From assembly GCA_902492065.1 (NCBI GenBank), contig CABUKE010000008.1, forward strand, positions 1 to 64,000: a stretch of 64,000 nt of DNA. Direction: 5' to 3'. Below, one piece after another: positions 16,878-24,938 of the stretch (positions are counted from its first letter, which is position 1; each line of letters starts with the position of its first letter). The position numbers and the translations under genes were made by a program. This DNA is from an uncultured Eubacteriales bacterium (GTDB lineage: Bacteria > Bacillota > Clostridia > UBA1381 > UMGS1253). The notes beneath the pieces are model-generated. The model did not search any database. It was given only the letters and a program-made list of their open reading frames with translations, and was not told the origin of the DNA.

Positions 16878-17054
16878 CTATCTTCTCATGTCGACCAAGT
16901 CGTCCATGACCCGGCCCATGCTACGGAAGGCGGCGCAGGCCTGCTTTTTCACGCGTCTGCGCTGGCGCGGCGTGACCGGGTCGAACAGCAGCATTGCCGC
17001 TGTGCCGACGGCTGCACCGGTAATCAGTCCCTTGACAAAACCCATGTGACTCAT
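16878..17054 (-). CDS. Small membrane-anchored basic protein, 58 aa, unknown
   Basis: The minus-strand frame from ATG at 17054 has AAAAGGAGCGAGG just upstream and ends at TAG 16880-16878. The protein reads MSHMGFVKGLITGAAVGTAA, then MLLFDPVTPRQRRRVKKQ, and ends GRVMDDLVDMRR. One glycine/alanine-rich membrane segment (7-24) is followed by a strongly basic stretch and an amphipathic helix. This resembles YtxH-like or 'envelope stress' mini-proteins of Firmicutes. A minus-strand TATACT box lies about 30 bases upstream. Function unknown. Confidence 0.7.
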   Translation of the reverse strand: MSHMGFVKGLITGAAVGTAAMLLFDPVTPRQRRRVKKQACAAFRSMGRVMDDLVDMRR

Positions 17055-17160
17055 TTTCCTCGCTCCTTTTGCATAAAAATAGTATAAGCTTACGGACTGC
17101 AGTCGTTTTATAAAAACGCAGTGTTCAGCAAAGTTAGTATGTGAAATTTCTATAAAAAAA

Positions 17161-17183
17161 TGAACGAATTTTAAAATCGTTCA
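17161..17183. repeat. Inverted repeat upstream of the spoVB-like gene
   Basis: TGAACGA (17161-17167) and TCGTTCA (17177-17183) flank an A/T-only loop. On the minus strand the hairpin is followed by seven T residues, so it could stop antisense transcription; otherwise it is an operator candidate. Confidence 0.45.
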
Positions 17184-17257
17184 AAAAAGTCTTTTATTTC
17201 CGGTGCGGGCTTGATATAATAATACAATATTACCGACACGGCGAAGGATGTGTTGAC

Positions 17258-18880
17258 TTGGCGGGAAATCGAAAAGAAAACGGAATGGGAAAACAGACCT
17301 TTCTCTGGGGCGCGGCCATCATTGCGTTTTCACATATACTGGTGAAAGTAATTGGAGCGGTGTTCAAAATTCCGCTCGACCGATTTATTCTCTTGCCGGA
17401 GGGCATGGGAATTTACAACGCTTCCTATACGATTTACAACTGGCTGTTCATGCTTTCGACGGCGGGACTACCAGTCGCGATTTCGAAGATGGTATCCGAA
17501 TCGTGCGCAGTAGGGAATATCAAAGAAGCGAACCGGATATTCCGGATTGCAAAGGCGTTGATGTTCTGTCTCGGACTGGGCGGCGCGTTAATTTTGTTTT
17601 TTGGGGCGGAGCTATTCGCAAATCTACTTAGTGCGCCGTCGGCAAAACTATCGATGATGACGCTTGCGCCAAGTTTGTTTTTTGTCGCGATGATGTCGGC
17701 TTACCGCGGCTATACGCAGGGTATGAACAATATGGTCCCCACTGCGGCAAGCGAAATTGCCGAGGCGTTGGGGAAACTCTGTGTCGGATTGTGGCTTGCG
17801 GCAAGCTTTATCGGCATGGGGTTGGAATACGGCGCAGCGGGGGCCATTGGCGGCGTGACGGTCGGGACGGCTGTAGGCTTTGTACTTCTGTGGGTGCATA
17901 ATGCCATTTCCGGCAAAAGGCTCCGCGCGAGCGCGACCGTATATAGAAATGACACTACGCCAAAGAGCGGACGCAAAATTTTGAAGCGTTTGATTACCAT
18001 AGCGATTCCAGTTACACTGGGCGTATCAGTTTTTACGCTTACGTCATTGATTGATACGGCCATGATAATGAATCAGCTTGCAGGGTTAGGCTACGGGGAA
18101 GAAATGCGGCTGAGCTTGTTTGGGTACTTAAATCGGGCTGTAACGATGTTCAATGTGCCGCCGACAGTCATTGCGGCAATTTCGATCAGCGTTGTGCCGG
18201 CGATTTCGGCGGCAATCAGCGCCAACCAGCGCCGTAAAGCAGTCGACACGGCAAAATCGGCGCTGCGGATTACGATTTTGTTTTCGTTCCCGTGCGCAGT
18301 CGGCCTGAGCGTGTTGGCGGAGCCAATTTTCCAGTTTGTATACGGTGATGCGTCCCATTCGTTTCTGCTCAACGTTATGGGGCTTGCGGTTGCGTGCGTG
18401 ACACTGGTACAGACGGGCAACGCCATTTTGCAGGCATACGGAAAGGTATGGACGCCGGTCGTTAACATGGCGGTCGGCGGCGTGGTAAAGGTCGTTGTAA
18501 ACCTGCTGCTTGTCAGCCAGCCGGCAATCAACATCAATGGCGCGCCAATTGGTACGTTTTTGTGCTACTTTACCGTAATGGTGCTGAACTTGCTCGCCAT
18601 TAAAAAGGTGACGGGCGTGACGTATGAGTTTTCCGACTTTGTTATTAAGCCGCTGTTTTCCATTTTGGTGATGGGCGCGGCGACGATGATCACATATGAT
18701 TTTGTGCTCCGGACGGGACTGCACTATCTTCTTGCGATGGGTGCGGCGATCTGCGTTGCGGTCGCTGTTTATGGTGCGATGATACTGCTTGTCCGCTGCA
18801 TCAAAAAAGAGGACCTTCTGCTGATTCCGCGGGGGGAGAAAATCTATGGGGCCTTAAAGCGGTTCCATTTGATGAAATAA
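17258..18880 (+). CDS. spoVB: SpoVB/YabM-like MOP-superfamily flippase
   Basis: 540 aa from TTG at 17258 (AAGGA nine bases upstream); an internal ATG at 17285 has a poorer site. Twelve to fourteen membrane helices are visible. The N-terminus (LVKVIGAVFKIPLDRFILLPEGMGIYNASYTIYNWLFMLSTAGLPVAISKMV) and YRGYTQGMNNMVPTAASEIAEA are typical of the SpoVB/MurJ-like polysaccharide exporter group. These proteins move lipid-linked cell-wall precursors; SpoVB serves cortex synthesis. Its place before mazG-hup-rqcP-yabP-yabQ matches the position of yabM in Bacillus. I cannot separate SpoVB from YabM function by sequence alone. Confidence 0.85.
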   Translation: MAGNRKENGMGKQTFLWGAAIIAFSHILVKVIGAVFKIPLDRFILLPEGMGIYNASYTIYNWLFMLSTAGLPVAISKMVSESCAVGNIKEANRIFRIAKALMFCLGLGGALILFFGAELFANLLSAPSAKLSMMTLAPSLFFVAMMSAYRGYTQGMNNMVPTAASEIAEALGKLCVGLWLAASFIGMGLEYGAAGAIGGVTVGTAVGFVLLWVHNAISGKRLRASATVYRNDTTPKSGRKILKRLITIAIPVTLGVSVFTLTSLIDTAMIMNQLAGLGYGEEMRLSLFGYLNRAVTMFNVPPTVIAAISISVVPAISAAISANQRRKAVDTAKSALRITILFSFPCAVGLSVLAEPIFQFVYGDASHSFLLNVMGLAVACVTLVQTGNAILQAYGKVWTPVVNMAVGGVVKVVVNLLLVSQPAININGAPIGTFLCYFTVMVLNLLAIKKVTGVTYEFSDFVIKPLFSILVMGAATMITYDFVLRTGLHYLLAMGAAICVAVAVYGAMILLVRCIKKEDLLLIPRGEKIYGALKRFHLMK

Positions 18881-18941
18881 ACAAGTAAATATCCTGTACG
18901 CGTGTATGGAGGCGTTATACAGGGGAAACAGGTGATGAAAT

Positions 18942-19730
18942 ATGCAAAAGAAAACGTATACGGTTGAGGACTTGCTCGCGATTCTGCGCCGTCTGCGCGG
19001 GGAAAACGGCTGTCCATGGGACCGAGTGCAGACGCACGATTCCATCAAAAACTGCATGATTGAGGAGTCATATGAGGCGATTGACGCGCTTGAAAAGGGC
19101 GACGATAAGATGTTTGCCAATGAGCTGGGCGATTTGCTCTTTCAGGTGGTGTTTCACTCCGTCTTGGCAGAGGAGCGCGGCGCGTTCACTTTTGATGACG
19201 TTGTGTACGAAATCAGTCAAAAAATGATTGACCGCCATACGCATGTGTTTGGGACGGATCGGGCGGCGGACGAAAAACAGGCGCTTGATACCTGGGAAGC
19301 GAATAAAAAAAAGGAAAAACGGTTACACTCCCAGACAGAGGCCATGCGCGACGTGGTATCTGCCCTGCCTGCGCTGATGCGCGCACAGAAGGTGCAGAAG
19401 AAGGCGGCAGACGTTGGGTTCGACTGGAACGATATTCACGGTGCAATGGACAAGGTGCGGGAAGAAGTGGACGAGCTGTCGGAAGCGATTGGCCAAAACG
19501 ACGCGGCGCATATGGAGGAAGAATTCGGGGATTTGTTGTTTGCTGCGGTGAATGTATCGCGGTTTCTGCATGTCAGCAGTGAGGAGGCGCTGCGTCATGC
19601 GACAGACAAGTTTATTGACCGGTTTGACACAGTAGAGCAACTTGCACAACAAAGCGGAAAAAATTTGTCAAAAATGACGCTGGAAGAGGTGGAAAGCCTA
19701 TGGCAGCAGGCAAAAACCCGGAAAAAATAA
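18942..19730 (+). CDS. mazG: MazG nucleoside triphosphate pyrophosphohydrolase
   Basis: 262 aa with two MazG repeats. The first has LRGENGCPWDRVQTHDSIKNCMIEESYEAIDAL and NELGDLLFQVVFHSVLAEE. The second has DKVREEVDELSEAIGQN and MEEEFGDLLFAAVNVSRF. The conserved EExxE and ExxD metal-binding sets are present in both. It hydrolyses NTPs to NMP and pyrophosphate, probably as house-cleaning. GGGGAAACAGGTG precedes the ATG; it is cotranscribed with the spoVB-like gene. Confidence 0.94.
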   Translation: MQKKTYTVEDLLAILRRLRGENGCPWDRVQTHDSIKNCMIEESYEAIDALEKGDDKMFANELGDLLFQVVFHSVLAEERGAFTFDDVVYEISQKMIDRHTHVFGTDRAADEKQALDTWEANKKKEKRLHSQTEAMRDVVSALPALMRAQKVQKKAADVGFDWNDIHGAMDKVREEVDELSEAIGQNDAAHMEEEFGDLLFAAVNVSRFLHVSSEEALRHATDKFIDRFDTVEQLAQQSGKNLSKMTLEEVESLWQQAKTRKK

Positions 19731-19812
19731 AAAATATTTTCGAAAATTAAAGGAAAAATGAAAGGAATGCAGAAACTAATATTCGATACTAATATTTTAG
19801 GAGGTTATACAA

Positions 19813-20085
19813 ATGAACAAGGCTGAATTAATCGCTAACGTAGCGGGTAGCGCAGGGATTTCGAAAAAGGATGCAGAGAAGGCAATCAATGCATTTATTG
19901 AGAATATTGAGAGCGCACTGAAAAAGGGCGACAAGGTTCAACTCGTTGGTTTCGGTACATTTGAAGTACGCGAAAGAGCGGAGAGAAAGGGCAGAAACCC
20001 GCAGACGAACCAAGAGATTACGATTCCGGCGTCGAAGGTTCCGGCGTTTAAAGTTGGTAAGGCTCTGAAAGACGCAATCAACTAA
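19813..20085 (+). CDS. hup: HU-family DNA-binding protein
   Basis: 90 aa, the standard HU length: MNKAELIANVAG start, dimer helix KKDAEKAINAFIENI, then LVGFGTFEVRERAERKGRNPQTNQEI with the arm ending in the proline-turn IPASKVPAFKVGKAL. The gene has a strong AGGAGG site and is closed by its own terminator. Its insertion between mazG and rqcP is standard in Clostridia. Confidence 0.96.
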   Translation: MNKAELIANVAGSAGISKKDAEKAINAFIENIESALKKGDKVQLVGFGTFEVRERAERKGRNPQTNQEITIPASKVPAFKVGKALKDAIN

Positions 20086-20093
20086 GAAACGAG

Positions 20094-20134
20094 CATCCCC
20101 GGCAGCAGTGGTTGCCGGGGATTATTTCTTTTTT
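20094..20134 (+). terminator. Terminator after hup
   Basis: The stem ATCCCCGGCA / TGCCGGGGAT is followed by TATTTCTTTTTT. It separates the highly expressed hup from rqcP. Confidence 0.75.
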
Positions 20135-20173
20135 AGGGACAATGGACGGCGGTTAGAGAGAGGAGGAGCCGTT

Positions 20174-20416
20174 ATGCGGCTGGATAAATATCTAAAAGTA
20201 TCGCGCCTGATTAAACGGCGCAGCGTTGCAAATGAAGCCTGTGACACGGGCCGAATTACAGTAAATGGCAAGGTGGCAAAGGCGTCGTATGATGTAAAGG
20301 TGGGCGACGTGATTGAAATACGGTTTGGAGAAAAAGTGACAAAAGCGCAGGTGCTCAACATTGCCGAACACGTGCTCAAAAACGACGCGGAAGGACTGTA
20401 TAAAATCCTTGTCTGA
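20174..20416 (+). CDS. rqcP: S4-domain ribosome quality-control protein RqcP (YabO)
   Basis: 80 aa from the ATG at 20174, preceded by GAGAGGAGGAG. Essentially a lone S4 domain: MRLDKYLKVSRLIKRRSVANEACDTGRITVNGKVAK...VGDVIEIRFG. RqcP/Hsp15-type proteins bind obstructed 50S-peptidyl-tRNA complexes and help RqcH add alanine tails. Synteny with yabP, yabQ and divIC supports the yabO assignment. Confidence 0.92.
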   Translation: MRLDKYLKVSRLIKRRSVANEACDTGRITVNGKVAKASYDVKVGDVIEIRFGEKVTKAQVLNIAEHVLKNDAEGLYKILV

Positions 20417-20421
20417 AAAAC

Positions 20422-20448
20422 ATAACAGAGGGTTCCCTTTCATAGGAT
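20422..20448 (+). promoter_or_regulatory. Candidate sigma-E promoter of yabP-yabQ
   Basis: ATA (20422-20424), a 16-base spacer and CATAGGAT (20441-20448) fit the sigma-E pattern ATA-N16-CATACANT with two -10 mismatches. yabP and yabQ are sigma-E genes in Bacillus. The site lies 35 bases before the yabP start. Confidence 0.45.
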
Positions 20449-20482
20449 AATAGTAGACTTTATCTTATGGGAGGGATTTTTT

Positions 20483-20785
20483 ATGGCAATGATGGAGGAG
20501 CGCGCGCTGAAAAGCCAGGGCGAAACTGTCCACAACGTCATTTTGGAAAACCGGCAGAAGGTCAGTATTTCCGGCGTGGAGGACGTGGACAGCTTCGATG
20601 AGGCGGAAATGATTATTCAGACAAACATGGGGACCGTATCGTTGAAAGGAGAAAACCTGCATATCAATAAATTCAACGTGGACACGGGCGAGCTTGTGAT
20701 TGAGGGCGACGTGGACGAATTTGTGTACCATGACGACGGCGGATATGGGAAAAAGGGCGGACTGTTTTCCAAAATGTTCGGATAG
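20483..20785 (+). CDS. yabP: Sporulation protein YabP
   Basis: 100 aa of the YabP/YqfC family: NVILENRQKVSISGVEDVDSFDEAEMIIQTNMGTVSLKGENLHINKFNVDTGELVIEGDVDEF. It is all-beta and lacks membrane segments. In Bacillus it is needed for proper spore coat/cortex assembly and is made in the mother cell. GGGAGG precedes the ATG; yabQ follows 11 bases later. Confidence 0.93.
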   Translation: MAMMEERALKSQGETVHNVILENRQKVSISGVEDVDSFDEAEMIIQTNMGTVSLKGENLHINKFNVDTGELVIEGDVDEFVYHDDGGYGKKGGLFSKMFG

Positions 20786-20796
20786 GCGGGATGTAG

Positions 20797-21306
20797 ATGG
20801 AAGTCTCTGTATCCAACCAATTGTATGTCTTTCTGGCAATGACGCTTGCCGGCGTTGGTGCCGGCGCGCTGTTTGACATTTTCCGGATCATCCGGCGCAC
20901 ATTTCGGACCGGGCCGCTTACAACATCGCTTTCCGACGTGGTATTCTGGCTGCTTATCAGTGCGGGCATGTTTTTTGTCATGTTTTTTGTCAATAATGCA
21001 GAAATCCGCTGGTTTGAGGCAATTGGAATTTTACTGGGTGGAATTGTATATTTTTTGACGCTTTCCCGCCTGTTTGTCAAAGTAGTTGGAGTTGTTTTTC
21101 GTTTTGTTGTAAAAATAATTTTGTTTATTTTAAAAATCGTCTTGACACCGCTTGCTTTTTTGTATAAAATGATAAAAAGACCACTCGTATGGGCCTTTAC
21201 AAAGGTTATGCGGGTTGTGAAAAAGGGTGGAAGACGGTCGGCCGGCCTGTTTGGCGGGATGCGAAACGGATTCCGGCGGCTGAAGCTGATACGAAAGAAA
21301 TCATAG
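20797..21306 (+). CDS. yabQ: Spore cortex biosynthesis protein YabQ
   Basis: 169 aa with four membrane helices: about 6-26 (YVFLAMTLAGVGAGALFDIFR), 45-65, 72-92 and 100-125, then a basic tail rich in Lys/Arg. The first helix and the DIFRIIRR motif are typical of YabQ, a forespore outer-membrane protein needed for cortex formation. It directly follows yabP and overlaps the leader of divIC. Confidence 0.9.
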   Translation: MEVSVSNQLYVFLAMTLAGVGAGALFDIFRIIRRTFRTGPLTTSLSDVVFWLLISAGMFFVMFFVNNAEIRWFEAIGILLGGIVYFLTLSRLFVKVVGVVFRFVVKIILFILKIVLTPLAFLYKMIKRPLVWAFTKVMRVVKKGGRRSAGLFGGMRNGFRRLKLIRKKS

Positions 21307-21323
21307 GCGTGGAAGGGTATGCT

Positions 21324-21641
21324 ATGAGCCGAGAAGAGATAAAAAAAACAAGACAAAAAAAGCGCAAAAAAAGTGGAAAGCTGTTTCTGCGGCTTGCTTT
21401 GCTTGCGTTTTTTGTGTTTGCCGCGGTGCGGTTTATCTCTCAGCAGCCGCTCTTGAACGAATATGACAAAAAGATTGGCGAGCTAAACGAACAGATTGAA
21501 CAGCAGGAGCAGGAGAAAGCGCATTACGAAGAACTGAAGGCGCTGTATGAAACAGAGGAATATCAAAAACAGCTGGCAAGGGAAAGGCTTGGCTTAGTCG
21601 AAGAAAATGAAAGAGTATTTATAGATGTATCGGGGAACTAA
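21324..21641 (+). CDS. divIC: Septum formation initiator DivIC/FtsB family
   Basis: 105 aa from the ATG at 21324 (GGAAGGG upstream). A basic cytoplasmic N-terminus (SREEIKKTRQKKRKKSG) is followed by one membrane helix (about 23-40) and a leucine-zipper coiled coil (EYDKKIGELNEQIEQQEQEK). It ends with the FtsB-type TEEYQKQLARERLGLVEENE block. It forms part of the divisome with FtsL and DivIB. Confidence 0.93.
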   Translation: MSREEIKKTRQKKRKKSGKLFLRLALLAFFVFAAVRFISQQPLLNEYDKKIGELNEQIEQQEQEKAHYEELKALYETEEYQKQLARERLGLVEENERVFIDVSGN

Positions 21642-21702
21642 TGGGATGGCCGCGCTGTGCGCGGAAAACGACAGAGAATGTTGAGGGAGGCAAAGTTTTT
21701 CT

Positions 21703-22152
21703 ATGTCAGTAGAAGTGGGGAAAATATTGGAGGGGAAGGTAGTCAGCATTGTGCCGTTCGGGGCGTTTGTGTCGCTCCCGGAGGGGCAGACCGGGCTGGT
21801 ACATATTTCGGAGGTTGCTGCGGCATATGTGCAGAACGTGTCTGACTATCTGAAAGAGAATCAGACTGTACGGGTCAAGGTCATCAACGTCGATGAAAAG
21901 GGGAAGATTAGCCTTTCCATCAAAAAGGCGCAGCCGGAGGAAAAACGTGAGCGCGCGCCGAAGCGGGAGGCACCCAGGCAGCCGCGCGGCCCAATCCGTC
22001 CGGCGGACATCGACTGGCAGAGCAGCCGGAACCAGAACAGCGATTTATCCTTTGAGGACAAGATGAGTAAATTTAAATCCGACAGCGAAGAGCGTATGTC
22101 GTCGCTTCGGCGCAGTTCGGACTCTAAACTGAGTGGCGGATATAAACGGTGA
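21703..22152 (+). CDS. yabR: S1 RNA-binding domain protein (YabR-like)
   Basis: 149 aa. Residues 1-75 are one S1 domain (VGKILEGKVVSIVPFGAFVSLPEGQTGLVHISEV...VNVDEKGKISLSIKKA). The rest is a charged, disordered tail with a basic RER..KREAPRQPRGP segment. Location after divIC matches yabR in Bacillus. It probably binds RNA or ribosomes; exact targets are unknown. Confidence 0.92.
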   Translation: MSVEVGKILEGKVVSIVPFGAFVSLPEGQTGLVHISEVAAAYVQNVSDYLKENQTVRVKVINVDEKGKISLSIKKAQPEEKRERAPKREAPRQPRGPIRPADIDWQSSRNQNSDLSFEDKMSKFKSDSEERMSSLRRSSDSKLSGGYKR

Positions 22153-22159
22153 CAATTTA

Positions 22160-22190
22160 ATATGCTGCCGCAGGGCAGCATATTTTTTAT
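22160..22190 (+). terminator. Terminator ending the spoVB-yabR cluster
   Basis: TATGCTGCC-GCAG-GGCAGCATA followed by TTTTTTAT. Confidence 0.85.
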
Positions 22191-22212
22191 ACTAATTTGA
22201 GAGGTGCGTAAG

Positions 22213-23004
22213 ATGGCATTTTTGCAATGCGGAATTTCTTCTGATATTTTGGGAATGAAAACGAATATGAACGTACTTTTGCCGCAGGATAACGTCCGTG
22301 GGCGTGAAGCGCCGCCGGTGCTTTACCTGTTGCACGGTCATACGGACGACCATGCGGCATGGAGCCGGTTTACCGGGCTGGAACGCTATGTGCGCGATAT
22401 GAATTTGGCGGTGGTCATGCCGACGGTACATAACGGCTTTTATACGAATACGGAGATTGGCTACCGGTACTTTGACTTCTGCACGCAGGAGCTGCCGGAG
22501 TTGGTAAATGCCATGTTCCATGTTTCCTCCGCGCGGGAGGACACGTTCGTGGCGGGGCTTTCCATGGGCGGTTACGGCGCGTGGCGGCTTGCGCTTGCAC
22601 ATCCGGATCAGTATTGCTATGCGGCAAGCATGTCGGGTGTGCTTGACCTTGTGGGCGAATGTGAAAAGCAGAAAAACGACCCTGACATTTCGGCGCATTT
22701 TATGCGCGATATTGTGAACGATTTTGGGCCGGAAGGTGCTTTGCGCGGAAGCGAAAACGATTTGTTTTTCCTCGCGGATCGGGTCAGCGCTTCAAATGGG
22801 CCGAAGCCCATTTTGCGGCAGTTCTGCGGTACGGAGGACTTTTTATACGAGTCGAATCAGAACGCGAAAAAGCATGTAGAAAAGCTTGGTTTTGATTATG
22901 CGTACCAGGAGGGTCCGGGCGCGCATACGTGGGACTACTGGGATTCGTGTATCCAGAAAATTGTGAAAGAAATTGCGTCTATCAATCCGAAAATTAGCCG
23001 GTAA
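22213..23004 (+). CDS. Alpha/beta-hydrolase esterase (EstA / FrmB-like)
   Basis: 263 aa from the ATG at 22213 (GAGAGGTG upstream). The fold begins MAFLQCGISSDILGMKTNMNVLLP and has VLYLLHGHTDD (oxyanion strand). The nucleophile elbow is GLSMGGYGAW with Ser about residue 119; the last His is in GAHTWDYWD. It belongs to the esterase group that includes S-formylglutathione hydrolase and tributyrin esterase. No signal peptide. The natural substrate may be an acetylated sugar or xenobiotic ester. Confidence 0.88.
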   Translation: MAFLQCGISSDILGMKTNMNVLLPQDNVRGREAPPVLYLLHGHTDDHAAWSRFTGLERYVRDMNLAVVMPTVHNGFYTNTEIGYRYFDFCTQELPELVNAMFHVSSAREDTFVAGLSMGGYGAWRLALAHPDQYCYAASMSGVLDLVGECEKQKNDPDISAHFMRDIVNDFGPEGALRGSENDLFFLADRVSASNGPKPILRQFCGTEDFLYESNQNAKKHVEKLGFDYAYQEGPGAHTWDYWDSCIQKIVKEIASINPKISR

Positions 23005-23017
23005 CCGGGCCGGCATG

Positions 23018-23052
23018 GGCTGCTCCTGCGCCTTTGCGGGAGCGGCTTTTTG
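23018..23052 (+). terminator. Terminator after the esterase gene
   Basis: GCTCCTGC / GCGGGAGC stem with a G-T wobble, followed by GGCTTTTTG. Confidence 0.7.
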
Positions 23053-23134
23053 TATGAAAATGAAAATGCATATTGCGAAATACGCCGATTCGTGATACAA
23101 TGGACACATATTGCGACAAAGGAGCAAGGAAAGT

Positions 23135-24280
23135 ATGCTGAGGTTTTTGGACGCGGGGGAAACGCACGGAAAGTGCCTGACGGCAATTATAGAGGGCCTT
23201 CCGTCGAACCTTGCGCTGGATATTGAGAAGATTAATGCGCGTCTTGTTATGCGTCAGGGCGGCTACGGGCGCGGTGGAAGAATGAAGATTGAAACCGACC
23301 GGGTAGAAGTTCTGACCGGCGTGCGCGGCGGGAAAACGCTTGGGAGTCCGGTCACACTGCTGATTCGGAACCGGGATTTTGAAAACTGGAAGGACACGAT
23401 GGGAACGGAGGAGTCGAACGGCCGGCGCGCCGTATATGTGCCGCGCCCAGGCCATGCCGACCTGACCGGCGCGCTTAAATATTGCCACGACGATATGCGC
23501 AATGTACTTGAACGGGCCAGCGCGCGGGAAACGGCGATTCGCACTGCGGTTGGCGCGGTTGCACAGCAGCTTTTATCCGAGCTGGGAATTGAAACATGGA
23601 GCAGGACGGTACGTATCGGCGCTGTAGAAGATACGTCTCTGGTGCAGGAAGACGACGTACAGGTGCGGGTAGCAGCCTCGGAGCTGCGCATGTATGGTGA
23701 ACAGGCTACACAGGAGGCGAAACAGCTGATTGATACGGCGCGGGAAACGGGCGAGTCGCTCGGCGGCGTAGTAGAGGTCGTGGTACGCGGCGTTGTGCCG
23801 GGGCTGGGGAGCTATGTGCAGTACGACAGAAAGCTTGACGCATTGCTGGCCGACGCGCTGATGAGTGTACAGGCGATTAAAGGCGTGGAGTTTGGCCTCG
23901 GGTTTGAAGCGGCGGCACGCATGGGGTCGCAGGTACACGACCCGATTTTATATAAGGGAGGCTTTATGCGGGAAACGAACCATGCTGGCGGGATTGAAGG
24001 CGGCATGTCGAACGGGGAACCGATTGTTGTCCGGGCGGCAATGAAGCCGATTCCGACCCTGTACAAGCCGCTTGGCAGCGTGGATTTGCGCGATAAAAAG
24101 CCCGTTGAGGCAAGTGTGGAACGGAGCGACATCTGTGCGGTTCCCGCGTGTGGCATTGTATGCGAGGCGGTTGTCGCCTATGAGCTTGCGCGCGCTGTGA
24201 GTGAGAAGTTTGGCGGCGACAGTATGGAGGAGCTGAAGCGGAATTATGCCATGTATCGGGCGGAGATTGAGAGCCGCTGA
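23135..24280 (+). CDS. aroC: Chorismate synthase
   Basis: 381 aa from the ATG at 23135; the longer frame lacks a ribosome site. Signatures: GETHGKCLTAIIEGLPS at about 9-25, RQGGYGRGGRM, RPGHADLTGALKY, RASARETA and DPILYKGGFMRETNHAGGIEGGMSNGEPI. It uses reduced FMN to convert EPSP to chorismate. No other shikimate gene is in the window. Confidence 0.96.
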   Translation: MLRFLDAGETHGKCLTAIIEGLPSNLALDIEKINARLVMRQGGYGRGGRMKIETDRVEVLTGVRGGKTLGSPVTLLIRNRDFENWKDTMGTEESNGRRAVYVPRPGHADLTGALKYCHDDMRNVLERASARETAIRTAVGAVAQQLLSELGIETWSRTVRIGAVEDTSLVQEDDVQVRVAASELRMYGEQATQEAKQLIDTARETGESLGGVVEVVVRGVVPGLGSYVQYDRKLDALLADALMSVQAIKGVEFGLGFEAAARMGSQVHDPILYKGGFMRETNHAGGIEGGMSNGEPIVVRAAMKPIPTLYKPLGSVDLRDKKPVEASVERSDICAVPACGIVCEAVVAYELARAVSEKFGGDSMEELKRNYAMYRAEIESR

Positions 24281-24317
24281 CAGAATATAACCGGGATACG
24301 GAAGGGGGTGGACGCCG

Positions 24318-24893
24318 GTGGAGGAGCAGACGCTCTTGGACAAATGTACGAAAGGGGACGTACATGCCTTTGAGGAGCTGGTCGAGCAGTACCAGCAGGG
24401 AATCATCAACCATGCGTACTCGATGTTTTTAAACCGTGAGGATGCGCTCGATATGGCGCAGGAAACATTTATCAAAGCATTTAACGCGATTGCAAGCTTC
24501 AACCGGCAGTCCTCCTTTAAGACATGGCTGTTCCGCATTGCGACAAATGTGTGTCTCGATGAGCTGCGCCGGCGGAAGCGGCGTGCCGCAACGGTGAGCC
24601 TGACGGCGGAAGAAGACGGCGACAGCCCAGGCGTGCAGATTGACGTTGCAGATGTGTCAGCCGACCCGGCAGAGGCGGCGCAGCAGGCATTTCTGCGCCA
24701 AGCGATTGAGAAGGCAATCGGCGAGCTGGATACGGAATATCGGACGGCGATTGTCCTGCGTGAGATTGAGGGCATGGATTATAACGAAATTGCTAAAACG
24801 ATGGGCTGTTCTCTTGGGACGGTAAAATCGCGTATCAGCCGGGCACGTGCCCAATTGCGAGAAAAACTTATGCAATATCGGGAACTTTTTTAG
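24318..24893 (+). CDS. ECF-type RNA polymerase sigma factor (SigW-like)
   Basis: 191 aa from GTG at 24318 (GAAGGGGGT upstream). Region 2 has EELVEQYQQGIINHAYSMFLNREDALDMAQETFIKAFNAI; region 4 has VLREIEGMDYNEIAKTMGCSLGTVKSRISRAR. It is immediately followed by an anti-sigma gene with a zinc-binding domain, so the pair forms a membrane-signal response unit. An insert after region 2 (TVSLTAEEDGDSPGVQ) is acidic but usual. Confidence 0.95.
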   Translation: MEEQTLLDKCTKGDVHAFEELVEQYQQGIINHAYSMFLNREDALDMAQETFIKAFNAIASFNRQSSFKTWLFRIATNVCLDELRRRKRRAATVSLTAEEDGDSPGVQIDVADVSADPAEAAQQAFLRQAIEKAIGELDTEYRTAIVLREIEGMDYNEIAKTMGCSLGTVKSRISRARAQLREKLMQYRELF

Positions 24894-24938
24894 CCGGATT
24901 TGCGTCTATGTAGTTGAAATGAGGAAAGGAGGATGCCC

